Source: RGIG3701 sp030530205 (GTDB lineage: Bacteria; Planctomycetota; Planctomycetia; Pirellulales; Thermoguttaceae). Taken from it: a DNA stretch of 24,481 bases. Position numbers and translations under genes: made by a program. The notes below the pieces were generated by a model. The model was not told where the DNA came from. It worked only from the letters and a program-made list of their open reading frames with translations, and searched no databases. Shown one piece after another: positions 24,449-24,481 of the stretch. The stretch's first letter is position 1. Each line of letters begins with the position of its first letter. The stretch covers positions 1 to 24,481 of the forward strand of contig JAUMVK010000057.1 of assembly GCA_030530205.1 (NCBI GenBank), read 5' to 3'.

Positions 24449-24473
24449 GACGACGCTGGAAACGTCGTCCCCG
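24449..24473. repeat. Palindromic repeat at window end, copy D
   Basis: GACGACGCTGGAAAC followed by GTCGTCCCCG, 42 bases after copy C and identical to it but for one base. The outer GACGAC/GTCGTC arms pair perfectly. Further copies may lie beyond the window edge. Confidence 0.7.
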
Positions 24474-24481
24474 TAGGATTT

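Overview
The window looks like chromosomal DNA of a moderately GC-rich diderm bacterium. My best guess is a planctomycete (Planctomycetota, Pirellulales-like), with Lentisphaerae or Verrucomicrobia as the main alternatives. This rests on the combination of an HzsA-related cytochrome with an NPCBM domain, a giant PEP-CTERM surface protein, an RfaE1-like PfkB kinase, apolipoprotein N-acyltransferase (so an outer membrane), a SpoA-domain protein with no flagellar neighbours, and many starts without a clear Shine-Dalgarno. No marker gene in the window fixes the taxonomy. No tRNA, rRNA, CRISPR array, integrase or transposase was seen, and no gene-free stretch exceeds about 300 bases.

Layout. Bases 26-2043 (+) hold an overlapping pair: a deoxyhypusine-synthase-like protein and a PfkB/RfaE1-like sugar kinase. 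A 200-base gap with stacked inverted repeats follows, then a secreted protein of unknown function (2245-3624, +). A near-consensus sigma70 promoter (3658-3686), with a perfect 14-bp palindrome just upstream, drives lutC and lutA (lactate oxidation; lutB is absent here). A roughly 125-bp hairpin-rich dispersed element separates lutA from a long minus-strand run. In transcription order that run is argH, a second copy of the element, an HzsA-related di-heme protein, a membrane-anchored protein with poly-acidic ends, a UbiD-family decarboxylase translationally coupled to it, and an SNF2 helicase.

Divergent from argH, on the plus strand, lie a SpoA (FliN-like) protein and lnt. The 3' end of lnt overlaps by 44 bases the convergent gene for a 1135-residue PEP-CTERM beta-solenoid surface protein. 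The window ends in two copies of a palindromic repeat.

How the parts fit. Much of the window serves the cell envelope and respiration: lnt matures lipoproteins, the PEP-CTERM protein is a surface or matrix protein needing an exosortase encoded elsewhere, the HzsA-related protein is an exported c-type cytochrome, and Lut feeds lactate electrons into respiration. A UbiD-type decarboxylase could serve quinone synthesis. I see no phage-defence or mobile-element system. The least ordinary features are two families of structured repeats. One is a roughly 24-nt palindrome found twice in frame inside the SpoA-protein gene and twice, in opposite orientation, at the window end. The other is the MITE-like element present twice between genes.
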